Part shown: one piece after another, positions 47,023-56,644 of the stretch
Position numbering within the stretch: the first letter of the stretch is position 1
Layout: every line of letters begins with the position of its first letter
DNA from: Dyadobacter bucti
Lineage (GTDB): Bacteria > Bacteroidota > Bacteroidia > Cytophagales > Spirosomataceae
Assembly: GCF_005869225.1 (NCBI RefSeq)
Contig: NZ_SWFP01000001.1
Coordinates: forward strand, 1,116,001-1,180,000
Reading direction: 5' to 3'
Length of the DNA stretch: 64,000 nt
Position numbers and translations under genes: made by a program
The notes under the pieces: generated by a model
Told to the model about the DNA's origin: nothing
Database searches by the model: none
What the model saw: only the letters and a program-made list of their open reading frames with translations

Positions 47023-48174
47023 ATGCGAATTCTGAATATATGCGCCTACACCTGGGCAATCGGCGGGCCCGCCCGGATCATTTACGATCATACAACGGAA
47101 GTGATCAGCCGCGGACACCAGGTGGACATCCTGAGCCCGATGACACCCGGGGAAAAAATGTATCCGGCCCCCGAAGGAGCGCGGCTCATTCCATGTGCAC
47201 GTACGACGCCGTGGAGTAACATTTACCGGGAGTTTTCAATAGAAATGTACCAGTATCTGAAAAAGCATGTTCATGAATATGATGTGGTACATATGCACGG
47301 AATCTGGCATTTCGGCAGCCTTGCTCCTTTTCTGATCCCAAACAATGCTATAAAGGTCATCACCATTCACGGGCTGCTCGACAAATGGGCGGTAGCACAC
47401 AGCAAATGGAAAAAACGGCTGGTGACTGCACTTTACCAAAAGAAATTACTCGGGAAAGCAGATCTGATCCAGATCAATAACACCGATGAAGAGCAGGATG
47501 TGATCCGCTACCTTGGCTACCGTCCCAAAAATATGGTGATCGTTCCCAACGGCATGAAGCTGTCGGATTATGTGAACCTGCCCGCAAAAGGTACTTTCCG
47601 GGCTAAACACGGGATTGGCGCGGACCAGAAACTGATACTTTTTATGGGCCGGCTGAATATCAAAAAAGGCCTGGACCTGCTGCTTCCGGCTTTTCAGAAA
47701 GTTCACGAGCAATTGCCCGAAGCTATCCTCATCCTCGCCGGGCCCGACGATGGCTACCAGGCCGAAACTGAAAATTTCATCCGGGAAAATAATCTTGGTG
47801 CACGCATCAAACTCGTAGGAATGCTCACAGACACCCACAAAAGAGAAGCCCTGTCAGACGCGGATATGTTTGTACTTCCATCTTATTCGGAGGGATTTTC
47901 CATAGCCGTATTGGAGGCCATGACCTCGAAAGTACCGGCACTGGTGTCCGACCGCGTAGGGTTCGGCGATTACATCCGGCGGTACGATGCTGCTTACCTC
48001 ACACCACTGACCCCCGACGGCGTTTCGGAAGGTCTTCTTAAAATATTACAAGATGAAAATTACGCAAAGGACATTGCAAATCGCGCCTACAATATGGTGA
48101 CGGAAAATTTTGATATCAAAGTAGTTGCCAATCAGTTATTGGAAGAATACAAGAAGATTAAAAAAAGTACCTAA
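47023..48174 (+). CDS. Glycosyltransferase family 4, second of pair
   Basis: A 383-residue GT-B transferase starting MRILNICAYTWAIGGPARII. Donor-site features are LILFMGRLNIKKGLDLLLPAF, AILILAGPDDGYQ, and LPSYSEGFSIAVLEAMTSKVP. The ATG at 47023 lies 37 bases after the previous gene; an in-frame TTG at 46996 is less likely. It is clearly different from the first GT4, so each probably adds a different sugar. Confidence 0.9.
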   Translation: MRILNICAYTWAIGGPARIIYDHTTEVISRGHQVDILSPMTPGEKMYPAPEGARLIPCARTTPWSNIYREFSIEMYQYLKKHVHEYDVVHMHGIWHFGSLAPFLIPNNAIKVITIHGLLDKWAVAHSKWKKRLVTALYQKKLLGKADLIQINNTDEEQDVIRYLGYRPKNMVIVPNGMKLSDYVNLPAKGTFRAKHGIGADQKLILFMGRLNIKKGLDLLLPAFQKVHEQLPEAILILAGPDDGYQAETENFIRENNLGARIKLVGMLTDTHKREALSDADMFVLPSYSEGFSIAVLEAMTSKVPALVSDRVGFGDYIRRYDAAYLTPLTPDGVSEGLLKILQDENYAKDIANRAYNMVTENFDIKVVANQLLEEYKKIKKST

Positions 48175-48222
48175 CTTTGGAAGGTTTAATCAACTCCCAA
48201 TTGCATATTGTATTCTCCCGGC

Positions 48223-49149
48223 ATGATTGATTTATCCGTCATCATTTTAACACATAATGAATCAAAGCATATTGAACGTTGCATTAAAAGCCTTCTGCCC
48301 GTCACAAACAAAATCTTCATTGTAGATTCATTTTCCACGGATGATACTGTGGTCATAGCCAGGAAAATGGGCGCGACCGTGATCCAGAATCCATGGGTTT
48401 CCTACGCATTTCAATTCAATTTCGGCATTCACAACAATCCGTTTACCACCTCCTGGGTCATGCGGATGGATGCAGACGAATACATTACCCCTGAGCTTGC
48501 ACTGGAACTGAACCAGAGCCTTTCATCTATGGCCACGGATGTTTCCGGTCTGTACGTAAAGCGGCGGGTGTATTTTATGGACAAATGGATCAGACGGGGC
48601 GGATATTATCCGATCTGGCTGCTGCGCGTGTGGCGAAACGGCCTTGGAATTTGCGAAGAGCTTTGGATGGACGAGCATATCAAGCTGAGCAGCGGAACCA
48701 CAGCCCAGCTGCAAAATGATATCGTGGACCACAATCTCAACAATCTGACCTGGTGGACTCAAAAGCATAATCATTACGCAATCAGGGAAGTAATTGATTT
48801 ATTGAATATTAAATATAATTTTGAGAGTAAGGATACCGTAAATCCCAGTTTCTGGGGCAGTCAGGAGCAGCGCACACGTTTCCTCAAAGTCAAATATGCA
48901 GGGCTTCCGCTTTTTACACGTCCGTTTATTTATTTCATTTTCCGGTACATTTTCAAAGGTGGTTTTCTGGACGGTACCAAAGGTTTGATCTGGCATTTCC
49001 TTCAGGGTTTCTGGTACCGCTTTCTGGTGGATGCCAAAATTTACGAGGTATATTACCGGGCAGGCAGGGACAAGGAAAGTATCATTTCACATTTCAGGAC
49101 AGCGTATGGAAAAGACGTCAAAAACCCAAACCAATCTGTCCGGATATAA
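48223..49149 (+). CDS. Glycosyltransferase family 2
   Basis: A 308-residue GT-A transferase with IDLSVIILTHNESKHIERC, the nucleotide-binding DSFSTDDT, and the metal-binding MRMDADEYI (DxD). The C-terminal part has two amphipathic or membrane-near helices (FRYIFKGGFLDGTKGLIW). It resembles the WaaE/KdtX group. The ATG at 48223 is preferred to a TTG at 48208. The end overlaps the acetyltransferase gene by 44 bases. Confidence 0.88.
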   Translation: MIDLSVIILTHNESKHIERCIKSLLPVTNKIFIVDSFSTDDTVVIARKMGATVIQNPWVSYAFQFNFGIHNNPFTTSWVMRMDADEYITPELALELNQSLSSMATDVSGLYVKRRVYFMDKWIRRGGYYPIWLLRVWRNGLGICEELWMDEHIKLSSGTTAQLQNDIVDHNLNNLTWWTQKHNHYAIREVIDLLNIKYNFESKDTVNPSFWGSQEQRTRFLKVKYAGLPLFTRPFIYFIFRYIFKGGFLDGTKGLIWHFLQGFWYRFLVDAKIYEVYYRAGRDKESIISHFRTAYGKDVKNPNQSVRI

Positions 49150-49672
49150 CAACAGCTGGTATCAGCCGGGCAGTTTTGTAAAACGGTCGCTGTGGTTTGT
49201 CATTTCAAGATTGTTTGTCAATACCTACCTTCCGGTCCCGATGTCGGTAAAGCGGACGGTCCTGAAATTGTTCGGTGCCAGGATCGGGAAGAATGTAGTT
49301 ATCAAGCCAAAAGTCAATATCAAATACCCTTGGTTTCTGGTTATCAATGATGCTACCTGGATAGGTGAAAATGTGTGGATCGACAACCTCACTATGGTGA
49401 CATTGGGGGCAAATGTAAGCCTCTCCCAGGGGAGTCTTTTACTCACAGGTAACCACGATTATACTAGCAGTACTTTTGACCTGATCGTTAAACCGATAAC
49501 GATTGAAAACGGGGCCTGGATCGGCGCGAAAGCAACAGTTTGCCCGGGCGTGACCGTGAAATCTCATGCCGTACTCACAGTTAATTCCGTCGCGACTAAA
49601 GACATGGAGGCTTACGGGATCTATCAGGGAAACCCTGCTAAATTAATTAAAGAAAGAAACATAACACGTTGA
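49106..49672 (+). CDS. wcaF: WcaF-like colanic-acid-type O-acetyltransferase
   Basis: A 188-residue left-handed beta-helix acyltransferase. The N-terminal YNNSWYQPGSFVKRSLWFVIS and WFLVINDATWIGENVWIDNL are WcaF signatures; the hexapeptide repeats continue through ENGAWIGAKATVCPGVTV, with the catalytic His in TGNHDY. The ATG at 49106 lies inside the end of the GT2 gene. It would add acetyl groups to the polysaccharide. Confidence 0.88.
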   Translation: MEKTSKTQTNLSGYNNSWYQPGSFVKRSLWFVISRLFVNTYLPVPMSVKRTVLKLFGARIGKNVVIKPKVNIKYPWFLVINDATWIGENVWIDNLTMVTLGANVSLSQGSLLLTGNHDYTSSTFDLIVKPITIENGAWIGAKATVCPGVTVKSHAVLTVNSVATKDMEAYGIYQGNPAKLIKERNITR

Positions 49673-50415
49673 AAATAAGCATAATCACAGTTGTTTTTAA
49701 TGGAGCTGCAACCATCCGGCAGTGCATCGAATCTGTTTTAGGCCAGGATTACCCTTTTGTCGAATACATTGTGATCGATGGCAATTCGACAGATGACACG
49801 CAGGAAGTGGTGAAATCCTATGGAAGCCGGGTTCAAAAGTTCGTAAGTGAGCCGGATTCAGGGATTTATGATGCCATGAACAAAGGTATTGCTTTGGCTT
49901 CCGGAGATGTGGTCGGTATCCTGAATGCGGATGATTTTTATGCATATCAGTCGGTTTTGAGCGATGTAGCCGAGATCATGTCAGCAAATGATTATCAGGG
50001 ATGTTATGGTGACCTGCAGTATGTGGATTCGACCGATGACTCTTTGGTGAAAAGACAATGGGTTTCGGGCAGCTATAAACCCGGCGCTTTTCTGAACGGA
50101 TGGATGCCGCCGCATCCCACTTTTTTTGTCCGGAAGGATGTGTATGCCACGCACGGAAATTTCAGTCTGAACCTTGGCAGCGCGGCCGATTATGAGCTGA
50201 TGCTGCGGCTGATCCACAAAGCGGGAATCAAAATTGCATATATTCCGAAAGTACTGGTAAAAATGAGGATCGGCGGAGTCAGCAACAGTACTTTGAAGAA
50301 CCGGCTGGCTGCCAACAGAAATGATCTAAAAGCGTGGAAAACCAATAATCTGACACCGAGATTTTATACATTGTGGCTAAAACCATTGCGGAAAATTTTC
50401 CAGTTTATCGGCTGA
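49669..50415 (+). CDS. Glycosyltransferase family 2 (WcaA/WcaE-like)
   Basis: A 248-residue GT-A transferase with KISIITVVFNGAATIRQCIES, IDGNSTDDT, the VSEPDSGIYDAMNKGI motif typical of this subfamily, and LNADDFY (DxD). It starts with TTG overlapping the stop of the acetyltransferase (TTGA), the same coupling as ATGA; no better start exists. A small CCGTTC/GAACGG hairpin follows at 50419-50433. Confidence 0.88.
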   Translation: MKISIITVVFNGAATIRQCIESVLGQDYPFVEYIVIDGNSTDDTQEVVKSYGSRVQKFVSEPDSGIYDAMNKGIALASGDVVGILNADDFYAYQSVLSDVAEIMSANDYQGCYGDLQYVDSTDDSLVKRQWVSGSYKPGAFLNGWMPPHPTFFVRKDVYATHGNFSLNLGSAADYELMLRLIHKAGIKIAYIPKVLVKMRIGGVSNSTLKNRLAANRNDLKAWKTNNLTPRFYTLWLKPLRKIFQFIG

Positions 50416-50553
50416 AATCCGTTCACAGAACGGTATCACCCGTATAATAATAATTTTGATTTTGAACTATTCAGATATTCTTTATATAGATTTAAATGAC
50501 GACTTTTGATTTGAATAAATACACACAACGTTAACTTCATTGCTTCAGACACT

Positions 50554-51762
50554 ATGGAATTAAAGCTACCCCTACAGATATTAAGTGAAGGCAACTTCAC
50601 CAACATTATCCATCACGACGTGTACCAGTGCCTTCTCTCTTTTCTTATAGCCTGTTTCCTATCGATCATCTCCATACCCATTATCATCAACCTGTCGAAT
50701 CTGCTGCATCTGACCGCAAAACCGGGGTTTCGCAGTTCGCATGAGACAGAAACACCCACCCTCGGCGGGATAGCTATTTTCGCGGCAACGCTGATCGCCT
50801 ATTTTCTATGGCCGCATTCCGAAAATATCCTGGATTCCAATCTCATCAGCCTGGCGATGACCGGCATTATCATATTGTTTTTTCTGGGCATCAAAGATGA
50901 TATCCTGGCTGTGGACCCTACCAAAAAACTGATCATCCAGATTTTTGCTTCCCTGATCCTCGTGGCTATGGGAAATTTCAAGGTTGATAACTTTTACGGT
51001 ATTTTCGGAATTCACGGCGTTTCCGACTTTATCAGTATTCCTCTTACCGTTTTTATATTTATTGCGATCATTAATGCGGTCAACCTGATTGACGGAATAG
51101 ACGGCCTTGCAGGCGGTATCGCCTTGATAGCAGGCGTGGGTTTTGGTATCTGGTTTATTCTGAATGACCATTTTTCTTTTGGCTGCCTGGCATTTGCCAT
51201 GTCGGGTTCGCTGCTTGGCTTTCTTCGTTTCAATTTTTCCAAAACCAGCAAGATCTTCATGGGTGATACCGGGTCGCTGATCGTCGGTTACCTGCTTTCG
51301 ATTTTTGCAGTTGAGTTTTTATCGCTGAATGTTGGCTACTTACACGATCCCAGTGCCTATTTCAATGCACCAATTATTGTGATGGTGTTGCTGATCGTTC
51401 CAATTTTTGATACACTGAGGGTTTTTATTGTCCGGATCTTCAAAGGAGGTTCACCTTTTGTTGCCGACCGGAACCACATGCACCACATCCTGATTGATAA
51501 CGGCCTCAACCACTTCTGGGCTTCCTTTTCCCTTTGGATGGTAACCATATTCAACACCACTTTGTTTTTCGCCTTTCACGGCGACATAACAAACACCGCC
51601 TCGCTTTACGTTTATATCGCATTGTTCGGCTTGTACATGATTTTTGCACATGTGTTGAAAAAGAGGATAAATGCTTTAAAACACAGGAAAAAGCTCGCTA
51701 AAAGCCACTCATTCAACGACAACGACCATTCGTCGAGCAGCAAGGTGCTCAGAGATTTATAA
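50554..51762 (+). CDS. WecA/MraY-type polyprenyl-phosphate sugar-1-phosphate transferase
   Basis: Begins glycan synthesis by moving a HexNAc-1-phosphate onto undecaprenyl phosphate. The 402-residue protein has about eleven helices and the family motifs FRSSHETETPTLGG, FLGIKDD (metal Asp pair), NAVNLIDGIDGLAGG, FMGDTGSLIVGYLLS, and DRNHMHHILID (the HxHH sugar-site motif of the WecA/TagO group). Placement after the glycosyltransferases suggests it primes this polysaccharide. MraY itself would be in the dcw cluster. Confidence 0.9.
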   Translation: MELKLPLQILSEGNFTNIIHHDVYQCLLSFLIACFLSIISIPIIINLSNLLHLTAKPGFRSSHETETPTLGGIAIFAATLIAYFLWPHSENILDSNLISLAMTGIIILFFLGIKDDILAVDPTKKLIIQIFASLILVAMGNFKVDNFYGIFGIHGVSDFISIPLTVFIFIAIINAVNLIDGIDGLAGGIALIAGVGFGIWFILNDHFSFGCLAFAMSGSLLGFLRFNFSKTSKIFMGDTGSLIVGYLLSIFAVEFLSLNVGYLHDPSAYFNAPIIVMVLLIVPIFDTLRVFIVRIFKGGSPFVADRNHMHHILIDNGLNHFWASFSLWMVTIFNTTLFFAFHGDITNTASLYVYIALFGLYMIFAHVLKKRINALKHRKKLAKSHSFNDNDHSSSSKVLRDL

Positions 51763-51784
51763 TCATTACGGGTTAATTTAACAC

Positions 51785-51817
51785 CAATGCAACACCGGAT
51801 TTCATGGCGTTGCATTG
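51785..51817 (+). terminator. Hairpin after the WecA-like gene
   Basis: CAATGCAAC (51785-51793) and GTTGCATTG (51809-51817) form a perfect 9-bp stem 22 bases after the stop. Only a short T-rich stretch follows, so termination strength is uncertain. Confidence 0.5.
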
Positions 51818-51856
51818 ATTGTTTGTACCTTAGCAAGAAATAATTGTCGAACAGGT

Positions 51857-54127
51857 ATGAACAAAAAGATTAGAAAAGAAGACGCCTTATTCTACCATTC
51901 CAAAGGACGGCCGGGTAAAATCCAGGTTATCCCGACCAAAGAAACCAGCACCCAGCGCGACCTTTCCCTGGCATATTCTCCCGGAGTTGCGGAACCCTGC
52001 CTCGAAATCGCAGAAAACATTGAAAATGCCTATTTATATACTGCCAAAGGCAATCTGGTTGCCGTAATAAGCAATGGCACCGCAGTGCTTGGACTTGGGG
52101 ACATCGGACCCACTGCTTCCAAGCCGGTTATGGAAGGCAAAGGGCTTCTTTTCAAAATATATTCGGACATCGACGTTTTTGATATTGAGCTCAATACCAA
52201 AGACGTAGATGAATTTGTAAGAACGGTCAAAATTCTTGAGCCTACATTCGGAGGCATCAATCTCGAAGATATCAAAGCCCCTGAATGTTTTGAAATTGAG
52301 GCACGGCTGAAGAAAGAGCTGAATATCCCCGTCATGCACGACGACCAGCATGGTACTGCGATCATCAGCGCCGCCGCCATGCTGAATGCCCTCTATATAG
52401 TAAAAAAAGACATCAACGATATTCGTATCGTGGTTTCGGGAGCGGGCGCCTCTGCGGTGTCATGTACCAAGCTGTACCTGTCGCTGGGTGCCAATCCTGC
52501 CAACATTGCAATGTTTGATACCAAAGGGCATATCCATAATGGCCGGACAGATCTGAGCGACATGAAAAAGCAGTTTGCTACGGATGTTGCCTACGATTCT
52601 CTCGAACATGCGATGCAGGGTGCCGATTTATTTTTGGGCCTTTCGACAGCCAATATCGTTTCAAAAGATATGGTCAGATCTATGGCGAAAGACCCGATAG
52701 TGCTGGCAATGGCGAATCCCAATCCCGAGATCCCTTACCCGGATGCCGTTGAGGCCCGCGAGGATGTGATCATGGCCACGGGCCGCTCCGACTACCCGAA
52801 CCAGGTTAACAATGTACTGGGCTTCCCTTATATTTTCAGGGGTGCACTGGATGTACGGGCTACTGAGATCAATGAAGAAATGAAGCTTGCTGCGGTTCAT
52901 GCGCTGGCCGACCTTACCAAAAAACCGTGTCCGGATATCGTAAATCTTGCGTACAATGAAACGAACATCGTTTTTGGTAAAAATTATATTATCCCTAAAC
53001 CCGTTGATCCGCGTTTGCTGACAACGGTTGCCCCAGCCGTGGCCAAAGCGGCGATAGCTACCGGAGTAGCCCGGAAAATCATCACGGACTGGGATGCCTA
53101 TGAACAAGAGCTTTCGAGCCGGCTAGGCCTCCATGAACAACTTTCAAGAGTTATTTTGAACAAGGCCAAACTTGCACCGAAACGGGTTGTTTTTGCAGAT
53201 GCTGAAAACCTTCAGGTACTTCGTGCAGCCCAGCAGGTGCGTGACGAGGGCATTGCCATTCCGATTTTACTCGGCAACAAGGAGACGATTCTGAACCTCA
53301 TCGCAGAAAGCAAACTTGATCTTGGAGATGTTGCCATTGTTGATCCCAGGGCTGAGGAAAACGAATCGATCATTGATGTGTACGCGTCCAAGCTTTATAA
53401 TAAAAGAAAACGCAAAGGACTTACGCCTATCGAGGCCCGCAGAACCATTTATTTCAAGAGCTATTTTGGCTCGATGATGGTTGAGAACGGAGAGGCAGAT
53501 GCGTTCATATCCGGACTTACCCGTACGTATCCGGATACGATCCGGCCGGCCCTGCACGTGATCGGAAAACAGGATGGTGTAAACAAGGTGGCCGGTATGT
53601 ACATTTTGCTCACTCCAAAAGGCCCCCTCTTTTTCTCTGATACAACCGTTAACCTCGATCCAACCGTTGACGAGATCGTAGAAATAACCGAACTGACTGC
53701 CAGGGCTGTGGAGCGTTTCAATATCCATCCTCGAATTGCCCTTGTTACTTATGCAAACTACGGAAGCGCGGGCGGTACTGATGCTGAAAAAATGAGGGAG
53801 GCCACGGCCATCCTGAAAAAGAGAAACCCGACTATGATCGTAGAAGGTGAAATGCAGGCGCATCTCGCTTTCAACACGGCGCTTCTGAAAGAGAACTACC
53901 CTTTCAGCGACCTTGTAGATGGCGGGGCAAATACGCTTATTTTCCCCAATCTCTCGGCAAGTAATATCGCATACAATTTGCTGAAAGAAGCTGCTGAACT
54001 GGAAACAATAGGACCGATATTGTTGGGTCTGAAAAAACCGGTGCACGTCTTACAACTCGGAAGCTCGGTGAGGGAAATTGTGAATATGGTAGCTATCGCA
54101 GTTGTGGAAGCGCAGATGAAGGGATAG
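51857..54127 (+). CDS. maeB: NADP-dependent malic enzyme with phosphotransacetylase-like domain
   Basis: Decarboxylates malate to pyruvate with NADP. The 756-residue protein has a malic enzyme part (about 1-420): [15 protein letters not shown], the metal site EDIKAPECF and [10 protein letters not shown], and NADP fold [12 protein letters not shown]. The C-terminal part (about 430-756) resembles phosphate acetyltransferase ([30 protein letters not shown]); in known MaeB enzymes it is regulatory, sensing acetyl-CoA. The ATG at 51857 is chosen; a TTG at 51815 would extend it into the upstream hairpin. Confidence 0.95.
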   Translation: MNKKIRKEDALFYHSKGRPGKIQVIPTKETSTQRDLSLAYSPGVAEPCLEIAENIENAYLYTAKGNLVAVISNGTAVLGLGDIGPTASKPVMEGKGLLFKIYSDIDVFDIELNTKDVDEFVRTVKILEPTFGGINLEDIKAPECFEIEARLKKELNIPVMHDDQHGTAIISAAAMLNALYIVKKDINDIRIVVSGAGASAVSCTKLYLSLGANPANIAMFDTKGHIHNGRTDLSDMKKQFATDVAYDSLEHAMQGADLFLGLSTANIVSKDMVRSMAKDPIVLAMANPNPEIPYPDAVEAREDVIMATGRSDYPNQVNNVLGFPYIFRGALDVRATEINEEMKLAAVHALADLTKKPCPDIVNLAYNETNIVFGKNYIIPKPVDPRLLTTVAPAVAKAAIATGVARKIITDWDAYEQELSSRLGLHEQLSRVILNKAKLAPKRVVFADAENLQVLRAAQQVRDEGIAIPILLGNKETILNLIAESKLDLGDVAIVDPRAEENESIIDVYASKLYNKRKRKGLTPIEARRTIYFKSYFGSMMVENGEADAFISGLTRTYPDTIRPALHVIGKQDGVNKVAGMYILLTPKGPLFFSDTTVNLDPTVDEIVEITELTARAVERFNIHPRIALVTYANYGSAGGTDAEKMREATAILKKRNPTMIVEGEMQAHLAFNTALLKENYPFSDLVDGGANTLIFPNLSASNIAYNLLKEAAELETIGPILLGLKKPVHVLQLGSSVREIVNMVAIAVVEAQMKG

Positions 54128-54204
54128 CGTTCGGCTTCGCCTGCTCTGATATAGGTCGATTAATTGCTACTGCGTCCGTGTTCTTATTAGAAAAACACCA
54201 TGCA

Positions 54205-54260
54205 GTAACGTTTTGTTGTCGGGCCTCGGCTGCGCTCGGCCCGACAACAAAAAACGTTAC
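54205..54260 (+). terminator. Long terminator hairpin after maeB
   Basis: GTAACGTTTTGTTGTCGGGCC (54205-54225) pairs with GGCCCGACAACAAAAAACGTTAC (54238-54260) except for two extra A residues. The loop TCGGCTGCGCTC is itself self-complementary. It ends about 65 bases before the next gene and may act in both directions. Confidence 0.65.
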
Positions 54261-54325
54261 TATTAGCCAAGCCGAAGTACGAGCTTAGATGTTAGATTTG
54301 ATACAATTCATTCAATCCGTAGACC

Positions 54326-55390
54326 ATGAAAACCATATATTGCCTCCTGCTTTTAGTCTTCGTCTCGTCCGCGCTGTCAGCACAGGACTATTCGGATAAA
54401 ATTACGCTCGTCATCCATGGCGGCGCGGGAACGATCACCAGTGCCAGCATGACGCCCGAAAAAGAAAAAGCATACAAAAATGTGCTGAACGAGGCACTAC
54501 AGGCCGGGTTCAAGATTTTACGAGACGGCGGAACGAGTGTGAAGGCTGTCGAGGCCACGATCCGTGTCATGGAAGATTCCCCGCTTTTTAATGCAGGAAA
54601 AGGTGCGGTGTTTACAAATGAGGGGAAAAATGAACTGGATGCATCCATCATGGACGGCAAAACGCTGAAAGCCGGAGCAATTGCCGGTGTGACGACAATA
54701 CGAAACCCGATCAGCACGGCTATCGCGGTCATGGAAAAATCGGAACACGTGATGATGGCGGGAAAAGGGGCAGAAGTTTTTGCAAAACAGCAGGGCAAGG
54801 TCATTGTAGACCCCTCCTATTTTTACACGGAAGCCAGATATAAAGCTTTGCAAAATGCAAGGGAGCAGGAAAAAGTTGAGCTGGACCACGACGCAAAAGA
54901 AGAAAAGAAAATCAAAAAATCACCCAAAACCGGCGCGGTGAATCAGGAGGACCTGATATTCACGGAAGGCAAAAAATTCGGGACAGTGGGATGCGTGGCA
55001 CTGGATAAAAACGGAAATCTGGCTGCCGGAACGTCTACCGGAGGCATGACTAACAAGCGATATGGACGGATTGGCGACGCGCCTATCATCGGCGCAGGTA
55101 CTTACGCCAACAATACCACCTGTGCGGTCTCAGCAACGGGACACGGCGAATATTTCATACGGTCGGTGGTGGCCTATGATATTTCTGCGCTGATGGAATA
55201 CAAAGGCTTGAGCGTGAAAGACGCAGCTGACGAAGTGGTGATGAAAAAACTGGTTGAAAGAGGAGGAGAAGGAGGCGTTATTGCGTTGGACAGAAACGGA
55301 AATTTCGCTATGCCTTTTAACAGCGAAGGTATGTACCGGGGTTATATCAAGAATGATGGGACCAGTAACATACTCATCTACAAAGACTGA
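54326..55390 (+). CDS. Isoaspartyl peptidase / L-asparaginase (Ntn hydrolase)
   Basis: Cleaves isoaspartyl dipeptides or asparagine. The 354-residue precursor has a signal peptide (ending SALSAQ) and so works in the periplasm. The N-terminal VIHGGAGTI and the auto-cleavage nucleophile Thr220 in KKFGTVGCVALD are diagnostic, followed by GTSTGGMTNKRYGRIGD and the glycine loop GHGEYFIRS. A Lys/Glu-rich linker precedes Thr220, as in other members before they split into two chains. Confidence 0.93.
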   Translation: MKTIYCLLLLVFVSSALSAQDYSDKITLVIHGGAGTITSASMTPEKEKAYKNVLNEALQAGFKILRDGGTSVKAVEATIRVMEDSPLFNAGKGAVFTNEGKNELDASIMDGKTLKAGAIAGVTTIRNPISTAIAVMEKSEHVMMAGKGAEVFAKQQGKVIVDPSYFYTEARYKALQNAREQEKVELDHDAKEEKKIKKSPKTGAVNQEDLIFTEGKKFGTVGCVALDKNGNLAAGTSTGGMTNKRYGRIGDAPIIGAGTYANNTTCAVSATGHGEYFIRSVVAYDISALMEYKGLSVKDAADEVVMKKLVERGGEGGVIALDRNGNFAMPFNSEGMYRGYIKNDGTSNILIYKD

Positions 55391-55534
55391 TTTTAACTGA
55401 GATTCAATCGTTTATGCCGGATGGTTATAAAATCTCTGGTTTCTGCAATTGTTTCTCAATCCTGTAATACAAAATAGCAGCTCCTGAACGTTGAAAAGTA
55501 GTGACATATATTAACTACTTCCTTTTCTATTCGG

Positions 55535-56641
55535 ATGAAATCAGTCTACATTTTATTTCTCAGCATACTTTTTCTTGCACCTATATGCCAGGCAACTCAC
55601 CTGAAAGGAGGCGAAATAAGAGCAGAACATATTAACGGACAAACTTATAAAATAACAGTTCGTCTGTATCTGGACGCTCAGATCGGCGCAGGTGCCACGG
55701 CAGCACAAAGCTCGGTGCCGGTTTGTTTTGGCGACGGCAATACGAGCGAGCTGCAAAGAGCTTCCTCCACACCCTTGTCAGATAATTCCGGAATTCTTGC
55801 AACGGACTATGTCGGTACTTACACCTATCCGGCATCCGGGACATATCAGATATCTTCCACAGTCGATAACCGGAGCACAGGTATGCTGAACCTGGAAAAT
55901 TCCGGATCCAGCTTTGTTTTTTTGTGGACTGTGATCAATACACAGTTGGCCAATTCCACTCCCGCGCTGCCCTACCTGTCATTCAATGCAGGAATACGTC
56001 AGATATTTTCCGTTGACCTGAAACCAACACTTGCGGATGCCGACAGTATCAGCATTCGGTTACAAAAATTGAGTAAACCATCGCCTGGGACTTGCGGGGT
56101 CAGGATGATCGAGCATGCCTACAAATACCCCAATGAGATTTCCAACTCAGGCACATTCAAGATATTGGCGGCTGAGAAAAAACTGGTGTGGCAGGCTCCT
56201 GAGATAGCAGGTTCATACCTTTTTGCGATGGTAGTGGATGAATGGAGGGACGGCATCATAATATCCCAAACTTATAGGGAAGGTACCATTGAAGTAACCG
56301 ATCGCCCCGGCCCAACAGTGGAAGTCCCACCTTATGAGTCTGTTGAAAATGGCGGCCCGATCACTTCAACGCCAGGTACGTCCCCGGAGATTTCAATGTC
56401 AGTGGAAGCATACCCCGTCCCCACCCAGGACTTCCTGACTGTAAAGGCTTACAGCAAAAAACGTTCGCTGATCAAATTGCAGTTAATCGACCTGAGCGGC
56501 AGGGTTATTCGTGAAATATCATCCGATACGCCTGTTATCAACATGCAGGAGGAACTTGATATGCGCAATCTGTCGAAAGGGGTTTATCTGATCCGGGCGG
56601 CAAATGACGTTGAATCAGTTTCCAAAAAGGTAGTGAGATAG
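55535..56641 (+). CDS. T9SS-sorted secreted protein with PKD-like domain
   Basis: A 368-residue secreted protein with a signal peptide (1-20, ending ICQA) and the opening THLKGGEIRAEHINGQTYKITV, seen in large Bacteroidota gliding/adhesin-like proteins with PKD-type folds. A Pro/Thr-rich linker (about 265-290) leads to a type IX sorting domain (about 290-368; AYPVPTQDFLTV, NLSKGVYLIRA, VSKKVVR). Likely surface-exposed; function unknown. The gene ends 3 bases from the convergent hydrolase stop. Confidence 0.82.
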   Translation: MKSVYILFLSILFLAPICQATHLKGGEIRAEHINGQTYKITVRLYLDAQIGAGATAAQSSVPVCFGDGNTSELQRASSTPLSDNSGILATDYVGTYTYPASGTYQISSTVDNRSTGMLNLENSGSSFVFLWTVINTQLANSTPALPYLSFNAGIRQIFSVDLKPTLADADSISIRLQKLSKPSPGTCGVRMIEHAYKYPNEISNSGTFKILAAEKKLVWQAPEIAGSYLFAMVVDEWRDGIIISQTYREGTIEVTDRPGPTVEVPPYESVENGGPITSTPGTSPEISMSVEAYPVPTQDFLTVKAYSKKRSLIKLQLIDLSGRVIREISSDTPVINMQEELDMRNLSKGVYLIRAANDVESVSKKVVR

Positions 56642-56644
56642 TCC

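Noticed and set aside
53267-54046. Leftward open frame (about 259 codons) opposite maeB
   Set aside because: Lies across the conserved phosphotransacetylase-like domain and shows no independent features.
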